64,000 bases of DNA from Rhizobiaceae bacterium (GCA_016742175.1 JACVCH010000017.1:1-64000), one strand, 5' to 3'; positions 23,870 through 33,055 are shown, counted from the first letter of the stretch. Made by a program: numbers and translations. The notes: a model not told the origin generated them from the letters alone.

Positions 23870-24540
23870 GCGCGCTGCGCGACATCGACCGGCAAGGCGG
23901 CTTCGTCCTGATCGAGGCGGTGGTGGCGCTTGCCATCACCAGTCTCGCGCTCCTGATGATGGTCACCGTCGGGGGCATGGCCGCGCAGGAGTTCGGCAAG
24001 GGGCAGGCGCGCACCGAGATGCTCGACGCGCTGGAAGCCGGGACGCGCGAGGTGCGCCGTCACATCGATGCCTTCGCGCCGCTGCCCGATTTCGCCCGGC
24101 CCGGCGGCGTGCTCTTCGAGGGGCGCCCCGACCGCGTCGAGTTCGCCGCGCCGATGGCGGCCGCGCTCACCGACAGGCGCGACGCCATCGTTCAACTCGC
24201 CATCGTCGAGGATGGAGCCGGGGCCGCGCTCGTGCGCTACACGCGGCCCTTGCCGGATGCAGCAGCCGACGCCGGCTGGGGCGAGCCCGTCACCCTCCTG
24301 CAAGGGCCGTGGCGGATGCGCTTCTTCTACCTGGCCTCGACCGGCGCGGACTGGCTCGACGCATGGAGCGGAGCGACGGGCGTGCCGGGCGGGGTTCGGC
24401 TCGAGATCGTCGACGAGGCGAGCGGGGCGCGCGTGACGCCGCCCATCGTCGTGCCGCTTCGGGCGCGGGCGGTCCTGCGTTGCGTCGAGACGGACGGGAC
24501 GTGCGAGGCGGTCGCCGCCGGACGGGAGCGATCGTCATGA
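23866..24540 (+). CDS. gspJ: T2SS minor pseudopilin GspJ
   Basis: Protein of 224 residues with prepilin motif RQGG/FVLIEAVVALAITSL and a GspJ-like beta-domain (GPWRMRFFYLASTGADWLDA; PPIVVPLRARAVLRC). It is the second tip pseudopilin of the GspI-J-K complex. Overlaps of 4 bp on both sides show tight coupling. Confidence 0.87.
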   Translation: MSALRDIDRQGGFVLIEAVVALAITSLALLMMVTVGGMAAQEFGKGQARTEMLDALEAGTREVRRHIDAFAPLPDFARPGGVLFEGRPDRVEFAAPMAAALTDRRDAIVQLAIVEDGAGAALVRYTRPLPDAAADAGWGEPVTLLQGPWRMRFFYLASTGADWLDAWSGATGVPGGVRLEIVDEASGARVTPPIVVPLRARAVLRCVETDGTCEAVAAGRERSS

Positions 24541-25382
24541 CGCGCGGACGGCTTGCCGGAGACGACGGCTATGTGATGGTGGCGGTGCTGGTCTTCGTCG
24601 CGCTGTTCGCTAGCCTCGCGGCCTCGACGCTGTCCTCCACGGCCGGCGCCAGCGCGCAGGTGCGCGCCGCGCTTCACCAGTCGCGCTCGGCCGCGCTGAT
24701 CGATGCGGGACTGGCAAGCGCGGGCTATGCGCTCTTCGCCGAGCCCGATGCCGTGCCGCCGGCCATGACGTTCGAGTTCGCGCTTGGCGGAGGCGCGGTT
24801 CGCGTCGCCATCGAGGACGAGGCCGGCCGAGTGGACCTCAACGCCGCGGACGAGGAATTGCTGGCCACGCTCTATCGCGCCTTCGGTGGCGGCAACCTGC
24901 AGCCGGAAAGCTTTGCGCAGGCGGTCGTCTCGTGGCGCGATGCGGTTCGCGAACAATGGCCGGAGAATTCGGTGCGTCCCTTCCGCCAGGTGGGCGACCT
25001 GCTGCAGGTCGCAGGAGTCGCTGCGGACGATGTCGCGACGCTGCTCGAGCACGCGACGGTGTTCAATCCGCAGGGCAGCGTCGATCCGCTTTCGGCGCCC
25101 CTGCGGCTCGTCGCGGCCTTGCCGGGATCGACGCAGGCCGACCTCGAACGGCTCGCGGCCGCGCGGCTCTTGCCGAACGCGACGCCGGAAACAGCCTTCT
25201 CGGTTCTTGCAAATCCGTCCCGGCATATCGCGCGCAATCCGTCGGGCATCTATCGCGTGAAGATCGCTGCGCGGGTGGAAAGCGGCCATCCGCGCGAGGC
25301 TTCGGCGGTGTTGGCCGCGAGCGAGGACGAGGCGGCCGGGTTCGGCATTCTTGCCTGGGATGGGGAAGGGGCGGGGAGATGA
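24537..25382 (+). CDS. gspK: T2SS minor pseudopilin GspK
   Basis: Protein of 281 residues with leader GDDG/YVMVAVLVFVALFASL; as usual in GspK, Glu+5 is absent. The large periplasmic domain has EDEAGRVDLNAADEELLATL, the helix-hairpin-helix-like stretch typical of GspK, repeated weakly near 200. It caps the pseudopilus. The start lies within ATGA with gspJ. Confidence 0.9.
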   Translation: MTRGRLAGDDGYVMVAVLVFVALFASLAASTLSSTAGASAQVRAALHQSRSAALIDAGLASAGYALFAEPDAVPPAMTFEFALGGGAVRVAIEDEAGRVDLNAADEELLATLYRAFGGGNLQPESFAQAVVSWRDAVREQWPENSVRPFRQVGDLLQVAGVAADDVATLLEHATVFNPQGSVDPLSAPLRLVAALPGSTQADLERLAAARLLPNATPETAFSVLANPSRHIARNPSGIYRVKIAARVESGHPREASAVLAASEDEAAGFGILAWDGEGAGR

Positions 25383-26395
25383 TCGCAGCTTTCTGGACGA
25401 GCATGGTCGACTGGGGCGCCGAGCGGCTTCTCGATCTCGGCATGGGCAAGGTTCGCCGCCCGAGGATGGCGGTCGTCACCGAGGCGGGCCGATACGCGAT
25501 CTTCGACCTGCGGCGCGCGCGCCCGCGGCCGCTTGCCGAGGGGCCGGTGGAAGACCTGGCAAAGGAGCGCGCGTTGCGTTCCGGCGCGCGCCGGCCGGTG
25601 GAAGTGCGGCTCGACGGGAAGCAGGCGGTGGAGCGCGTGATCCAGCTTCCCAGATCGGGGCGCGCCTATGCCGGTTCGATCGTCCGCCACCAGATCGACC
25701 GGGTCACGCCCTGGACGGCGGATAGCTCCGCCTATGACCACAATCCGGTCGCCGGCGCGCACGACCAGGTTCGCCTCGTTGCCGTCGGGCGCACATATCT
25801 GAGCTCCATTGTCGAGGCGGTCGAGGCGGCGGGCGCCAAGGTGGCGTTGGCGGGGATTTCCACGGATCCGATTGCCGCGCCGAGCCAGGTCGACCTTCTG
25901 CAGCGCCGGCAGGCGGGGCGGCGGAAAAAGGCACGCCGCATCGCCGCAGCCGGCTTCGCATCGCTGCTCGCGATGGGCGCAGCTTCGGTTGCCGGGACGA
26001 GCTGGCTGCATTGGCAGGCGGTGCAGGCGTCTGAGCGGGTGGCTGCAAACCTCGAAATGGCGCGGCAGGATCTGCAGGCGGCGCGCGCCCGCTCGCTGGA
26101 CGAGGCGACCCCGCATCTGATCGCGTCCAAGGTCGCGTCCAAGCCGATGGTGATCCTGCTCGACGAACTCAGCGCCGGCCTGCCGGACGAGACCTATCTC
26201 GTCGCCGTTTCGGTGGAAGGCAACAAGGTGCGCATGGTCGGCTATTCGCGCAATGCGCCGGATCTGATCCAGGCGCTGGAGGCGACGGCCTTCTTGAAGG
26301 GCGTCGCCTTCGCCTCGAGCGTCGCCCACGACGCCACCGCCCGCCGCGACCGGTTCGAGATCGCCGCCGAAATCGAGCAGGAGGAACGGCCATGA
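25379..26395 (+). CDS. gspL: T2SS inner-membrane platform protein GspL (PilN-like)
   Basis: Protein of 338 residues. A cytoplasmic N-terminal part (about 1-180) is shortened and diverged relative to enterobacterial GspL. A single membrane helix (about 188-208, AAAGFASLLAMGAASVAG) is followed by a periplasmic PilN/GspL-type domain (about 240-338; LLDELSAGLPDETYLVAVSV). It recruits the GspE ATPase to the membrane. Position in the operon supports the call. Confidence 0.82.
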   Translation: MIAAFWTSMVDWGAERLLDLGMGKVRRPRMAVVTEAGRYAIFDLRRARPRPLAEGPVEDLAKERALRSGARRPVEVRLDGKQAVERVIQLPRSGRAYAGSIVRHQIDRVTPWTADSSAYDHNPVAGAHDQVRLVAVGRTYLSSIVEAVEAAGAKVALAGISTDPIAAPSQVDLLQRRQAGRRKKARRIAAAGFASLLAMGAASVAGTSWLHWQAVQASERVAANLEMARQDLQAARARSLDEATPHLIASKVASKPMVILLDELSAGLPDETYLVAVSVEGNKVRMVGYSRNAPDLIQALEATAFLKGVAFASSVAHDATARRDRFEIAAEIEQEERP

Positions 26396-26940
26396 GCGAA
26401 ACCGCGCACCGGCAGGGCCGCGTGGCTGCGGCCGTTCTCCTGGGCTTCGTCGTTCTTTGCGGCGCACTCTCGATCTTCAACGTCAACCGGACCTTCGAAC
26501 TCGACGCCGTCACGCGCATGGATCGCGATACGTTGCGGCAGATCGCGCAGCGGCTCGGGATCGAGAATGCGGCGTCGACCGTCGCGCGGACGCGCGACTG
26601 GGATCACATGCTGATCCAGGAGACGACGCCGGCGCTCGCCGAGGCCTCGCTGCAAAAGCACGCCTTCGCCATCGTCGAGCAGGCGGGGGGCCAGACGAGC
26701 GAAAGCGGCCGCGGCCAGCCGCTCGATCCGGAGGGAAGCGACGGGCTCGTCAATCTCGTGATCGCCTTCGACGGGCCGGTAGAGACCGTGCAGCGCGTCC
26801 TCTTCGACCTCGAGCGCTCCGCGCCGGCCGTGCTCATCAACAAGCTCGACATCGAGCCGTCCATCGCCGCCATGCAGACGACGCAGATGCAGAACCTGCA
26901 GGTGACGATGCAACTCACCGCCCAATGGAGGGAGCCATGA
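26392..26940 (+). CDS. gspM: T2SS platform protein GspM-like
   Basis: Protein of 182 residues with one N-terminal membrane helix (about 10-29, VAAAVLLGFVVLCGALSIF) and a periplasmic ferredoxin-like domain (LVIAFDGPVETVQRVLFDLE). This is the layout of GspM/PilO-type proteins, partners of GspL. Overlaps of 4 bp with both neighbours. Confidence 0.78.
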   Translation: MSETAHRQGRVAAAVLLGFVVLCGALSIFNVNRTFELDAVTRMDRDTLRQIAQRLGIENAASTVARTRDWDHMLIQETTPALAEASLQKHAFAIVEQAGGQTSESGRGQPLDPEGSDGLVNLVIAFDGPVETVQRVLFDLERSAPAVLINKLDIEPSIAAMQTTQMQNLQVTMQLTAQWREP

Positions 26941-27431
26941 GACCTGCGCCATTCGCCATGCTGGGGCTGATCGCCGCGCTCGGCGTCCTGCCCGCAGCCG
27001 CGCAGGATCGGGACGGCGACTTCCTGCTGCTTTCCATCGAAGAGATGACGGCGACGCGCGAGCGGCCGCTCTTTGCGCCCGACCGGCGCCCGCCTGCGCC
27101 GGAGCCGGTCGTCGTGGTCGAGCCGGAAGCTGCCGACGTCATGATCGCCTCAGTCGATCCCGTCGATGTCGAGCCGCCGTCGGCGCGGCTGATCGGCGTC
27201 ATGATCCTCAGCGCGGATCGCAAGACCGCAATCCTGCGCGACGAGACGACGGGCACGGTGCATCGCCTTCGTTCGGGCGAGGAACTCGACGGCTGGACGG
27301 TGACGATCGAGGATGCGACGAGCATCACGCTGGCCGGTTTCGGCGAAACCTACCGCCGCAAGCTCTTCGCCGCGATCGGCGGCGACGAGGCGGTCGAAGA
27401 GGACGAGGCGTCGTCAGGCCTGTGGCGGTGA
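26937..27431 (+). CDS. T2SS GspC/GspN-like periplasmic protein
   Basis: Protein of 164 residues with a cleavable-type signal sequence (PFAMLGLIAALGVLPAAAQ) rather than a retained membrane anchor. It has an HR-like domain (about 85-145; ARLIGVMILSADRKTAILRD, then GEELDGWTV). The motif RERPLFAPDRRPP is typical of GspC/GspN-type proteins in alphaproteobacteria. The HR domain of GspC normally contacts the secretin. The 3' end overlaps the convergent gspE gene by 18 bp. Confidence 0.72.
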   Translation: MRPAPFAMLGLIAALGVLPAAAQDRDGDFLLLSIEEMTATRERPLFAPDRRPPAPEPVVVVEPEAADVMIASVDPVDVEPPSARLIGVMILSADRKTAILRDETTGTVHRLRSGEELDGWTVTIEDATSITLAGFGETYRRKLFAAIGGDEAVEEDEASSGLWR

Positions 27432-29150
27432 GTGTGCCGTGCCGCGGACGGCGCCGTCGGTCGTCGGCCGCGCGACTTTCAGCACCTCGTCGAGGGTCGT
27501 CACGCCCCGGCATGCCTTGGCCAGCCCGTCCTCGAACATGGTTCGCATGCCCGCCTGCCGCGCGGCGCGCATGAGCGCCTCGCCGTCGAGGCCGGAGCGG
27601 AGCTGGTCGCGCGTTTGCGCATCGAAGGTCCAGACTTCGTAGATCCCGGTCCGTCCGCGATAGCCGGTCTGGCCGCACCATTCGCAGCCCCTGGCGCGAT
27701 GGAGCCTGGCGCCGGGCGGGATGGCGTCCTTGCCGATGCCTGCGAGCGCGGCGATTTCCTCCGGATTTTCGGTCAAGGCCTCGCGGCACCGCTCGCACAG
27801 TTTGCGCACGAGGCGCTGGCCGACGACGCCGCGCAGGCTGGAGAGAAGCAGGAAGTCCTCGACGCCGAGATCGTTGAGGCGGATCACGGCGTCGACGGCG
27901 GAGTTGGTGTGGAGCGTCGTCAGGACGAGATGCCCGGTCAGCGCGGCCTGAACGCCGACCGAGGCGGTCTCGCGATCGCGCATTTCGCCCACCATAAGCA
28001 CGTCCGGATCGTGGCGCAAAAGCGCGCGCAGCGCGTTGGCGAAGGTGAAGCCGATCTGCGGCTTGGTCTGGCTCTGGTGGATGCCAGCGATCTGGTACTC
28101 GATCGGGTCCTCGATCGTCATGATCTTGCGGTCGACCTGGTTGAGATGCGACAGCGCGGCGGCGAGCGTGGTCGTCTTGCCGCTGCCTGTCGGACCGGCG
28201 ACGATGATGAGACCGTAAGGCTCGTCCAGTTGCGACCGCAGCAGCTTCACGTCGCCGGGCTCCATGCCCAACTGCGCAAAGTCGAGAATGCGCGCTTCCT
28301 TGACGAGAAGGCGCATGACCGCCGCCTCGCCATGGACCGTCGGGATGGTGGCGATGCGCAGGTCCATCTGTGACCCGCCGACCTTCAGCCGCGCACCGCC
28401 GTCCTGGGGCAGCCGGGTCTCGGAGATGTCGAGGCCAGCGAGGATCTTGATGCGCGAGATGAGGCCGCGGGCCATCGCCGGGCTGAAACTGTCGAACGCG
28501 CGCAGCCGGCCGTCGACGCGAAAGCGGACGGCGAGGGCGTCGGCGCCCGGTTCGAGGTGGATGTCGGTCGCCGACAGGGCCAACGCCGCCTCCAGCATGC
28601 GCTCGACCTGGTGGACGATCGGCTCGCCCGAGGCGATGTCCTGCAGATATTGCAGATCGTCGCCGGGCTTTTGCCGCGATGACTGTTCGACGGTCGCAGC
28701 GGGAAGGGCGTTGCCTTCCAACTGCTCGAAGCGCACCGACAGCTCGTCGAAGGAGGCAATCAGCACCGGCGCATCCGCGCCGATCGCCTTGCGGACGGCC
28801 TCGACGATTTCGGTGCGGGTCGGATCGGCGATCGCGAGCGCCACGCCCTCCTCGTCGGCGACGGGCCAGCACCAATTGGCCCTCAGGAAGCGCGTCGACA
28901 GGCCGGGGATCGGCGTCTTCTGGCGGTGCAGGCGGTGCGGCTCGATCAGCGGCAGGCCGCAGACGTCCGACAGGGACTGCGCGATCGAGGCGCCGCTCGC
29001 GGCGCCCGTCGACCACAGATCCTGGACCGACGTCCAGCCGCTGCCCGCGCGCGCGGTGCCGGGGGCGAGGCGCTCCTCCTCGAGATTGAGGAGACCAGAG
29101 ACGAGCCGGGCGAAGACATCGTCCGCAGTAGTGTTGCCAAAATCAACCAC
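27414..29150 (-). CDS. gspE: T2SS assembly ATPase GspE
   Basis: Protein of 578 residues. An N1E/T2SSE N-terminal region (about 40-160) is followed by the ATPase domain: Walker A GPTGSGKTTT (319-328), Asp box IMTIEDPIEYQ, Walker B DPDVLMVGEMRD and His box LTTLHTNSA. A tetracysteine zinc module follows (CERC at 452-455 and CEWC at 489-492). It drives pseudopilus assembly. The gene is the only T2SS gene on the minus strand here, convergent with the gspF-N operon and divergent from gspD. A GTG start at 29150 is assigned from the length of the N-terminal domain; its ribosome site is weak. Confidence 0.94.
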   Translation of the reverse strand: MVDFGNTTADDVFARLVSGLLNLEEERLAPGTARAGSGWTSVQDLWSTGAASGASIAQSLSDVCGLPLIEPHRLHRQKTPIPGLSTRFLRANWCWPVADEEGVALAIADPTRTEIVEAVRKAIGADAPVLIASFDELSVRFEQLEGNALPAATVEQSSRQKPGDDLQYLQDIASGEPIVHQVERMLEAALALSATDIHLEPGADALAVRFRVDGRLRAFDSFSPAMARGLISRIKILAGLDISETRLPQDGGARLKVGGSQMDLRIATIPTVHGEAAVMRLLVKEARILDFAQLGMEPGDVKLLRSQLDEPYGLIIVAGPTGSGKTTTLAAALSHLNQVDRKIMTIEDPIEYQIAGIHQSQTKPQIGFTFANALRALLRHDPDVLMVGEMRDRETASVGVQAALTGHLVLTTLHTNSAVDAVIRLNDLGVEDFLLLSSLRGVVGQRLVRKLCERCREALTENPEEIAALAGIGKDAIPPGARLHRARGCEWCGQTGYRGRTGIYEVWTFDAQTRDQLRSGLDGEALMRAARQAGMRTMFEDGLAKACRGVTTLDEVLKVARPTTDGAVRGTAHSPPQA

Positions 29151-29331
29151 GTGACACCCAACTTCGGCTTTGGCCGTTGCTACCCGCCTTTGTCGTTGCG
29201 CCTTATTGTGGGAAGGCGGATACTCAACCTACCAAGTTTTGCCAGTAATGGACATCCTCGCGCGAGTAAGGTGATTCGTATTGGTTGGAGGGGTATTTGG
29301 GTCAGGTGCTCGGAATGCATGGGATCAGCAA

Positions 29332-31470
29332 ATGAAGCGACCCGCTGCTTTCCTGGCATTCCTGGCCCTCGCTTGGTTGATGGCGGCCTGCGCCACCGAG
29401 ACGAGCACGGACCCGCGCACCCGCAGCGCAATCTTCGGATCGATCTTCAACGAGGACGATTTGCGCGCGCGCCAGCCGCGACAGACGGATGGCGGCGGCA
29501 CGGTCATGCAGACCAGTTCCGCGGTCGGCGCGGTGGTGCAGTATGGCGGTGGCGGGGGCGGCGGGGCCAGCCTCGGCCGTCTTCCGCCGGCCCTCTCCAG
29601 CCCGTCCACCGGCGAATACAATCTGAATTTCGAGAATGCCGGCATCGAAGAGATCGTCCGTGCCGTCCTCGGCGAGGCGCTGGCGGTCAACTACACGATC
29701 TCGCCCGACGTCTCGGGCATCGCCACCATTTCCACCGCACGGCCGGTGTCGCGCGAGGAACTGCTCCAGACGCTGGAGCGCGTGCTGGCCTTCAACGGCG
29801 CTTCGCTTGAGCGCAGCGGCGAGTCCTACTCCGTGGTCCCGCAGGGATCGGCCAATGCCGGCCGGCCGAGCGCGTCCGGGGAGGCCGGATTCGGCATGAC
29901 GATCCTGCCCCTGCGCTACGTCCCTGCCGATACGGTCATCAGCCTGATCGACGGGTTCGGCACGCGGCCGGGCGCCGTGCGCGTCGAGCGGTCGCGCAAT
30001 CTCCTGGTGATCATCGGCAGCGGCGGGGATCGGCGCGCGGCGGCTGAAACCGCGCTCTCCTTCGACGTCGACTGGATGCGCGACCAGTCGGTCGGCGTCT
30101 TTCCGCTGCGCCGCGCGCGGGCCGAAACGGTTTTGCCCGAGCTCGAACAGATCTTCAGTTCGGGCGAGGAAGGCGCTGGCGCGCAAAGCGTGCAGTTCTC
30201 GCGCGTCGCCCGCCTCAACGGCATCCTCGTCGTCGCGCGCAGCCCCGACCTTCTGTCGCGTGCGCGGCTGTGGATCGACAAGCTCGACAATCGCGATGCG
30301 GGCATGGACGCGCTGGTCCATGTCTACCGCGTCAAATACCAGAACGCCGAGCGGCTGGCGGCGCTCCTGAACGACATCTTCGCCGATGGTGGGACGGCGT
30401 CGGCCGAACTGCCTTCGGCGACGGACGCGCCGGCTGCGTTCGGCGACGGCGGCCAAAGCGCGTTCGACCGCAACCTGGCCGACCGGATCAATGGCGGCGG
30501 AGCGGAAGAAGCGCCCGCGACGCTCGTCGGCCTCCAGTCGCCGGTCATCTTCGGCGGGTCGTCGTCGGCGGCGCCGCTGCGCATCCGCGCCGACAGTTCC
30601 AACAACTCCGTCGTCATCTATGCAAGCCAGGACAAGAGGCGCGAAATCCTCGCCGCCCTGCACCAGATCGACGTGCCGCAATTGCAGGTGGCGATCAACG
30701 TCACCATGGCCGAAATCCGGCTCAACGACGACCTGCGCTACGGCGTCCAATACTTCCTGAAAAGCAACAATCTCGGCCTCGGCAGCGACGAGGGCTCGAT
30801 CGGCATCTTCGGCGCCGCGGCCAATGCGATCGGGCGGCAGGTGCCGGGCTTCAACTTCATCCTCGGCAGCGAATCCAATCCCGACATCATCATCGATGCG
30901 TTCGACCAGATCACCGACGTCCAGGTCCTGTCCTCGCCGTCGCTGGTGGTTATGGACAACGAACTGGCGCAGTTCCAGGTGGGCGACCAGATTCCGGTCG
31001 TCACGCGCACGGTGACGGGCGTTCAGGACGCGAATGCGCCGGTCAGCAACGAAGTCGTCTACCGCGACACCGGCGTGATCCTGAAAGTGCGCCCGCGCGT
31101 TTCGGAGAACGGCGTCGTGTCGATGGTGATCGAGCAGGAGATTTCGGCCGTCACCGGCGGCGCGTCGAGCCTGACGCCGACGATCTCCAATCGCCTCGTC
31201 TCCAGCTCGATCTCGGTCGTGGACGGGCAGACGGTGCTGCTCGGCGGCCTGATCAGCGAACAGGCCGACGGCTCGAAAAGCGGCATTCCCGGCCTGCACC
31301 GCATGAAGGGCATCGGCGGCCTCTTCGGCCGGACGGGCGAGTCGAACAGCCGAACCGAGGTCATCATCCTCATCCGCCCGACCGTCATCCGCGAAAGCCA
31401 GGACGCCGAGCATGTGGCGAGCGAATTGAGGGCCAAGATGTGGGGGATCGGATCGACGCAGGCCCGCTGA
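29332..31470 (+). CDS. gspD: T2SS outer-membrane secretin GspD, lipoprotein
   Basis: Protein of 712 residues. A signal with lipobox LMAAC (Cys20) is followed by a Gly-rich linker (about 75-90), N0 and N1-N3 domains (YNLNFENAGIEEIVRAVLGE onward) and the secretin domain (about 500-690; VLSSPSLVVMDNELAQFQVG, then GGLISEQADGSKSGIPGL). It forms the outer-membrane gate. Its own lipid anchor suggests targeting without a separate pilotin. The upstream 181 bp, shared with gspE, are AT-richer and probably contain both promoters. Confidence 0.93.
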   Translation: MKRPAAFLAFLALAWLMAACATETSTDPRTRSAIFGSIFNEDDLRARQPRQTDGGGTVMQTSSAVGAVVQYGGGGGGGASLGRLPPALSSPSTGEYNLNFENAGIEEIVRAVLGEALAVNYTISPDVSGIATISTARPVSREELLQTLERVLAFNGASLERSGESYSVVPQGSANAGRPSASGEAGFGMTILPLRYVPADTVISLIDGFGTRPGAVRVERSRNLLVIIGSGGDRRAAAETALSFDVDWMRDQSVGVFPLRRARAETVLPELEQIFSSGEEGAGAQSVQFSRVARLNGILVVARSPDLLSRARLWIDKLDNRDAGMDALVHVYRVKYQNAERLAALLNDIFADGGTASAELPSATDAPAAFGDGGQSAFDRNLADRINGGGAEEAPATLVGLQSPVIFGGSSSAAPLRIRADSSNNSVVIYASQDKRREILAALHQIDVPQLQVAINVTMAEIRLNDDLRYGVQYFLKSNNLGLGSDEGSIGIFGAAANAIGRQVPGFNFILGSESNPDIIIDAFDQITDVQVLSSPSLVVMDNELAQFQVGDQIPVVTRTVTGVQDANAPVSNEVVYRDTGVILKVRPRVSENGVVSMVIEQEISAVTGGASSLTPTISNRLVSSSISVVDGQTVLLGGLISEQADGSKSGIPGLHRMKGIGGLFGRTGESNSRTEVIILIRPTVIRESQDAEHVASELRAKMWGIGSTQAR

Positions 31471-32000
31471 TGCAGCGGCAGGCTGGGGCGGCGTTCGCCG
31501 GGCTCCTGCTTGCCGTTCTCATCGCGATTCTGGCGGACATTCCGCCGGCCGCGATCGGGCAGCTTGCGCTTCTTACGAGCCTGATGGCCGCCATCGCGGT
31601 GACCGACTTCCTGACCTATCGGGTTCCAGACTGGCTCGTCGTTGCGACCGCCGTTTGCGGGCTCGGCTTCGTGCTTGCGGCCGGCGGTGCGTCCGCGCTG
31701 CTCGCTGCGATCCTGCGCATGGCGCTCGTCGGGCTCGTGCTTTTTGCGTTACGCGAGGCCTATTTCAGGTGGCGCGGGTTCGACGGGCTGGGGCTCGGCG
31801 ACATCAAGTTGCTCGCGGCCGCCGGCGCATGGATCGACCTTGTCGGAATCGCCAATGCCGTTCTGATCGCCGCGCTGGCCGCGCTTGTCGCGGCAGGGCT
31901 GATCGCCGCATTTCGCGGATGGGACGGCATGCGCCGGCTGCCGTTCGCGGCGTTTCTCGCACCGTCGATCGTTGCGGCATGGCTTGCCGGTCTCTGGTGA
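31470..32000 (+). CDS. Prepilin peptidase (A24 aspartic peptidase), short form
   Basis: Protein of 176 residues, all membrane-embedded, with the two catalytic Asp in VTDFLTYRVPD and GLGLGDIKL. The N-terminal methyltransferase domain of full-length GspO/PilD is missing, so it resembles CpaA-type short peptidases. It would cleave the leaders of GspG-K. It overlaps gspD by one base (TGATG). Confidence 0.88.
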   Translation: MQRQAGAAFAGLLLAVLIAILADIPPAAIGQLALLTSLMAAIAVTDFLTYRVPDWLVVATAVCGLGFVLAAGGASALLAAILRMALVGLVLFALREAYFRWRGFDGLGLGDIKLLAAAGAWIDLVGIANAVLIAALAALVAAGLIAAFRGWDGMRRLPFAAFLAPSIVAAWLAGLW

Positions 32001-32057
32001 GGGAGGTGTCTTTCACCAGAGAGGGCGAGAACCGGAGTTGGAGCGGCGCCGCCGCGA

Positions 32058-32495
32058 TCAGGTCGAGGGCAGGCGATAGGTTTCGTGGCAGGCTCCGCAG
32101 GTCTGGCCGATCGCGCCGACCTGAGGCTGCAATGTCTCGAGGCTGTCGGGCGCGGCGGCGACGGCCGCTGCTGCTGCTTCCTTGTACTTGTCGGCGGCCG
32201 CTGTGAAGCCGGCCATGTCTTCCCAGATCTTCGGCGCGGCCTTCGTGTCGCCGGTGCCCGACCCTTCCGGGAACAGGGCTTCGACGTCCAACTTCTCGGC
32301 GTTCGCGTTCAACTGCTCGAGCGCAGCCATGACGGCGGCGGCGTCGAATGCGCGCTCGCCCTTGGCAGTTGCCCCCAGGACGCCCATGGCCTCGCCGTTC
32401 GACTTCATCAGCGCCTTGCGATCCGCGATGGGTTCGGCATTGGCAAGCGTGGAAACGAAAGTACCGGCCAGGCAAAGCAATATCGCATACTTCAT
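32058..32495 (-). CDS. Cytochrome c'-like (class II) protein
   Basis: Protein of 145 residues with a signal peptide (ending STLANA) and the haem-binding motif CGACH close to the C-terminus, as in cytochromes c' and c-556. The body is helical and Ala-rich. ATG 32495 follows GGAGG at ideal distance. It is convergent with the T2SS operon end. A part in electron transfer for the neighbouring oxidases, or in NO or oxidant handling, is possible but not shown. Confidence 0.88.
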   Translation of the reverse strand: MKYAILLCLAGTFVSTLANAEPIADRKALMKSNGEAMGVLGATAKGERAFDAAAVMAALEQLNANAEKLDVEALFPEGSGTGDTKAAPKIWEDMAGFTAAADKYKEAAAAAVAAAPDSLETLQPQVGAIGQTCGACHETYRLPST

Positions 32496-32638
32496 CTTCA
32501 ACCTCCTCTACTTGCCAGCCTCGTCGGCGGCGCAAAGGAGTATGAATTGGAATTCCAAAACCGGAAGTGGAATCTTGTGCGCGCGACTAGATCATTCGAG
32601 CTAGATCGGCTCGTCGGGCAATCGGGTCGGGATTGGCG

Positions 32639-33055
32639 TCAGGCGAGTTTTTCGTCTTCCGCGGCCTGTCGCCACGCAACTTCGCGTTCGAGACGTTCCT
32701 TCGTCGCGGCATGCTCTTCCACGGTCGTCTTCAACCTGTTCCTGAGCCGCGCGAAGCGACCGCGGATCGCTGCGGTCCATGCGCACAGGATCAGGAGCGC
32801 CAAAGATCCGAGGACCAGAGGCAGCAGGCGATGCGCGCCGGTCGGCGCGTCGCTCGACAAGATGGCGAGAAGCGCCAGCGTCGCGGTTGGAATAAACAGG
32901 ACGGCACTTCGCGCCAGAACTGCAGAAATCAGGGCCAGCGCAAACAAGATCGCCGCGCCGGCCGGCTCATTTTCGATCGCATGTCTCGATGATTGGAAGA
33001 ACGCCATGAACATCGGAACAACGTCGTCTGTCACGGCGTCTGAAAGATGTTCCAT
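32639..33055 (-). CDS. Small membrane protein with C-terminal coiled coil
   Basis: Protein of 138 residues. Two or three membrane segments (about 33-50, 52-65, 75-95) are followed by a basic, then charged helical tail (RGRFARLRNRLKTTVEEHAA) likely to be a coiled coil. The start follows AGGAGGGA. I do not recognise the family. Confidence 0.65.
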   Translation of the reverse strand: MEHLSDAVTDDVVPMFMAFFQSSRHAIENEPAGAAILFALALISAVLARSAVLFIPTATLALLAILSSDAPTGAHRLLPLVLGSLALLILCAWTAAIRGRFARLRNRLKTTVEEHAATKERLEREVAWRQAAEDEKLA

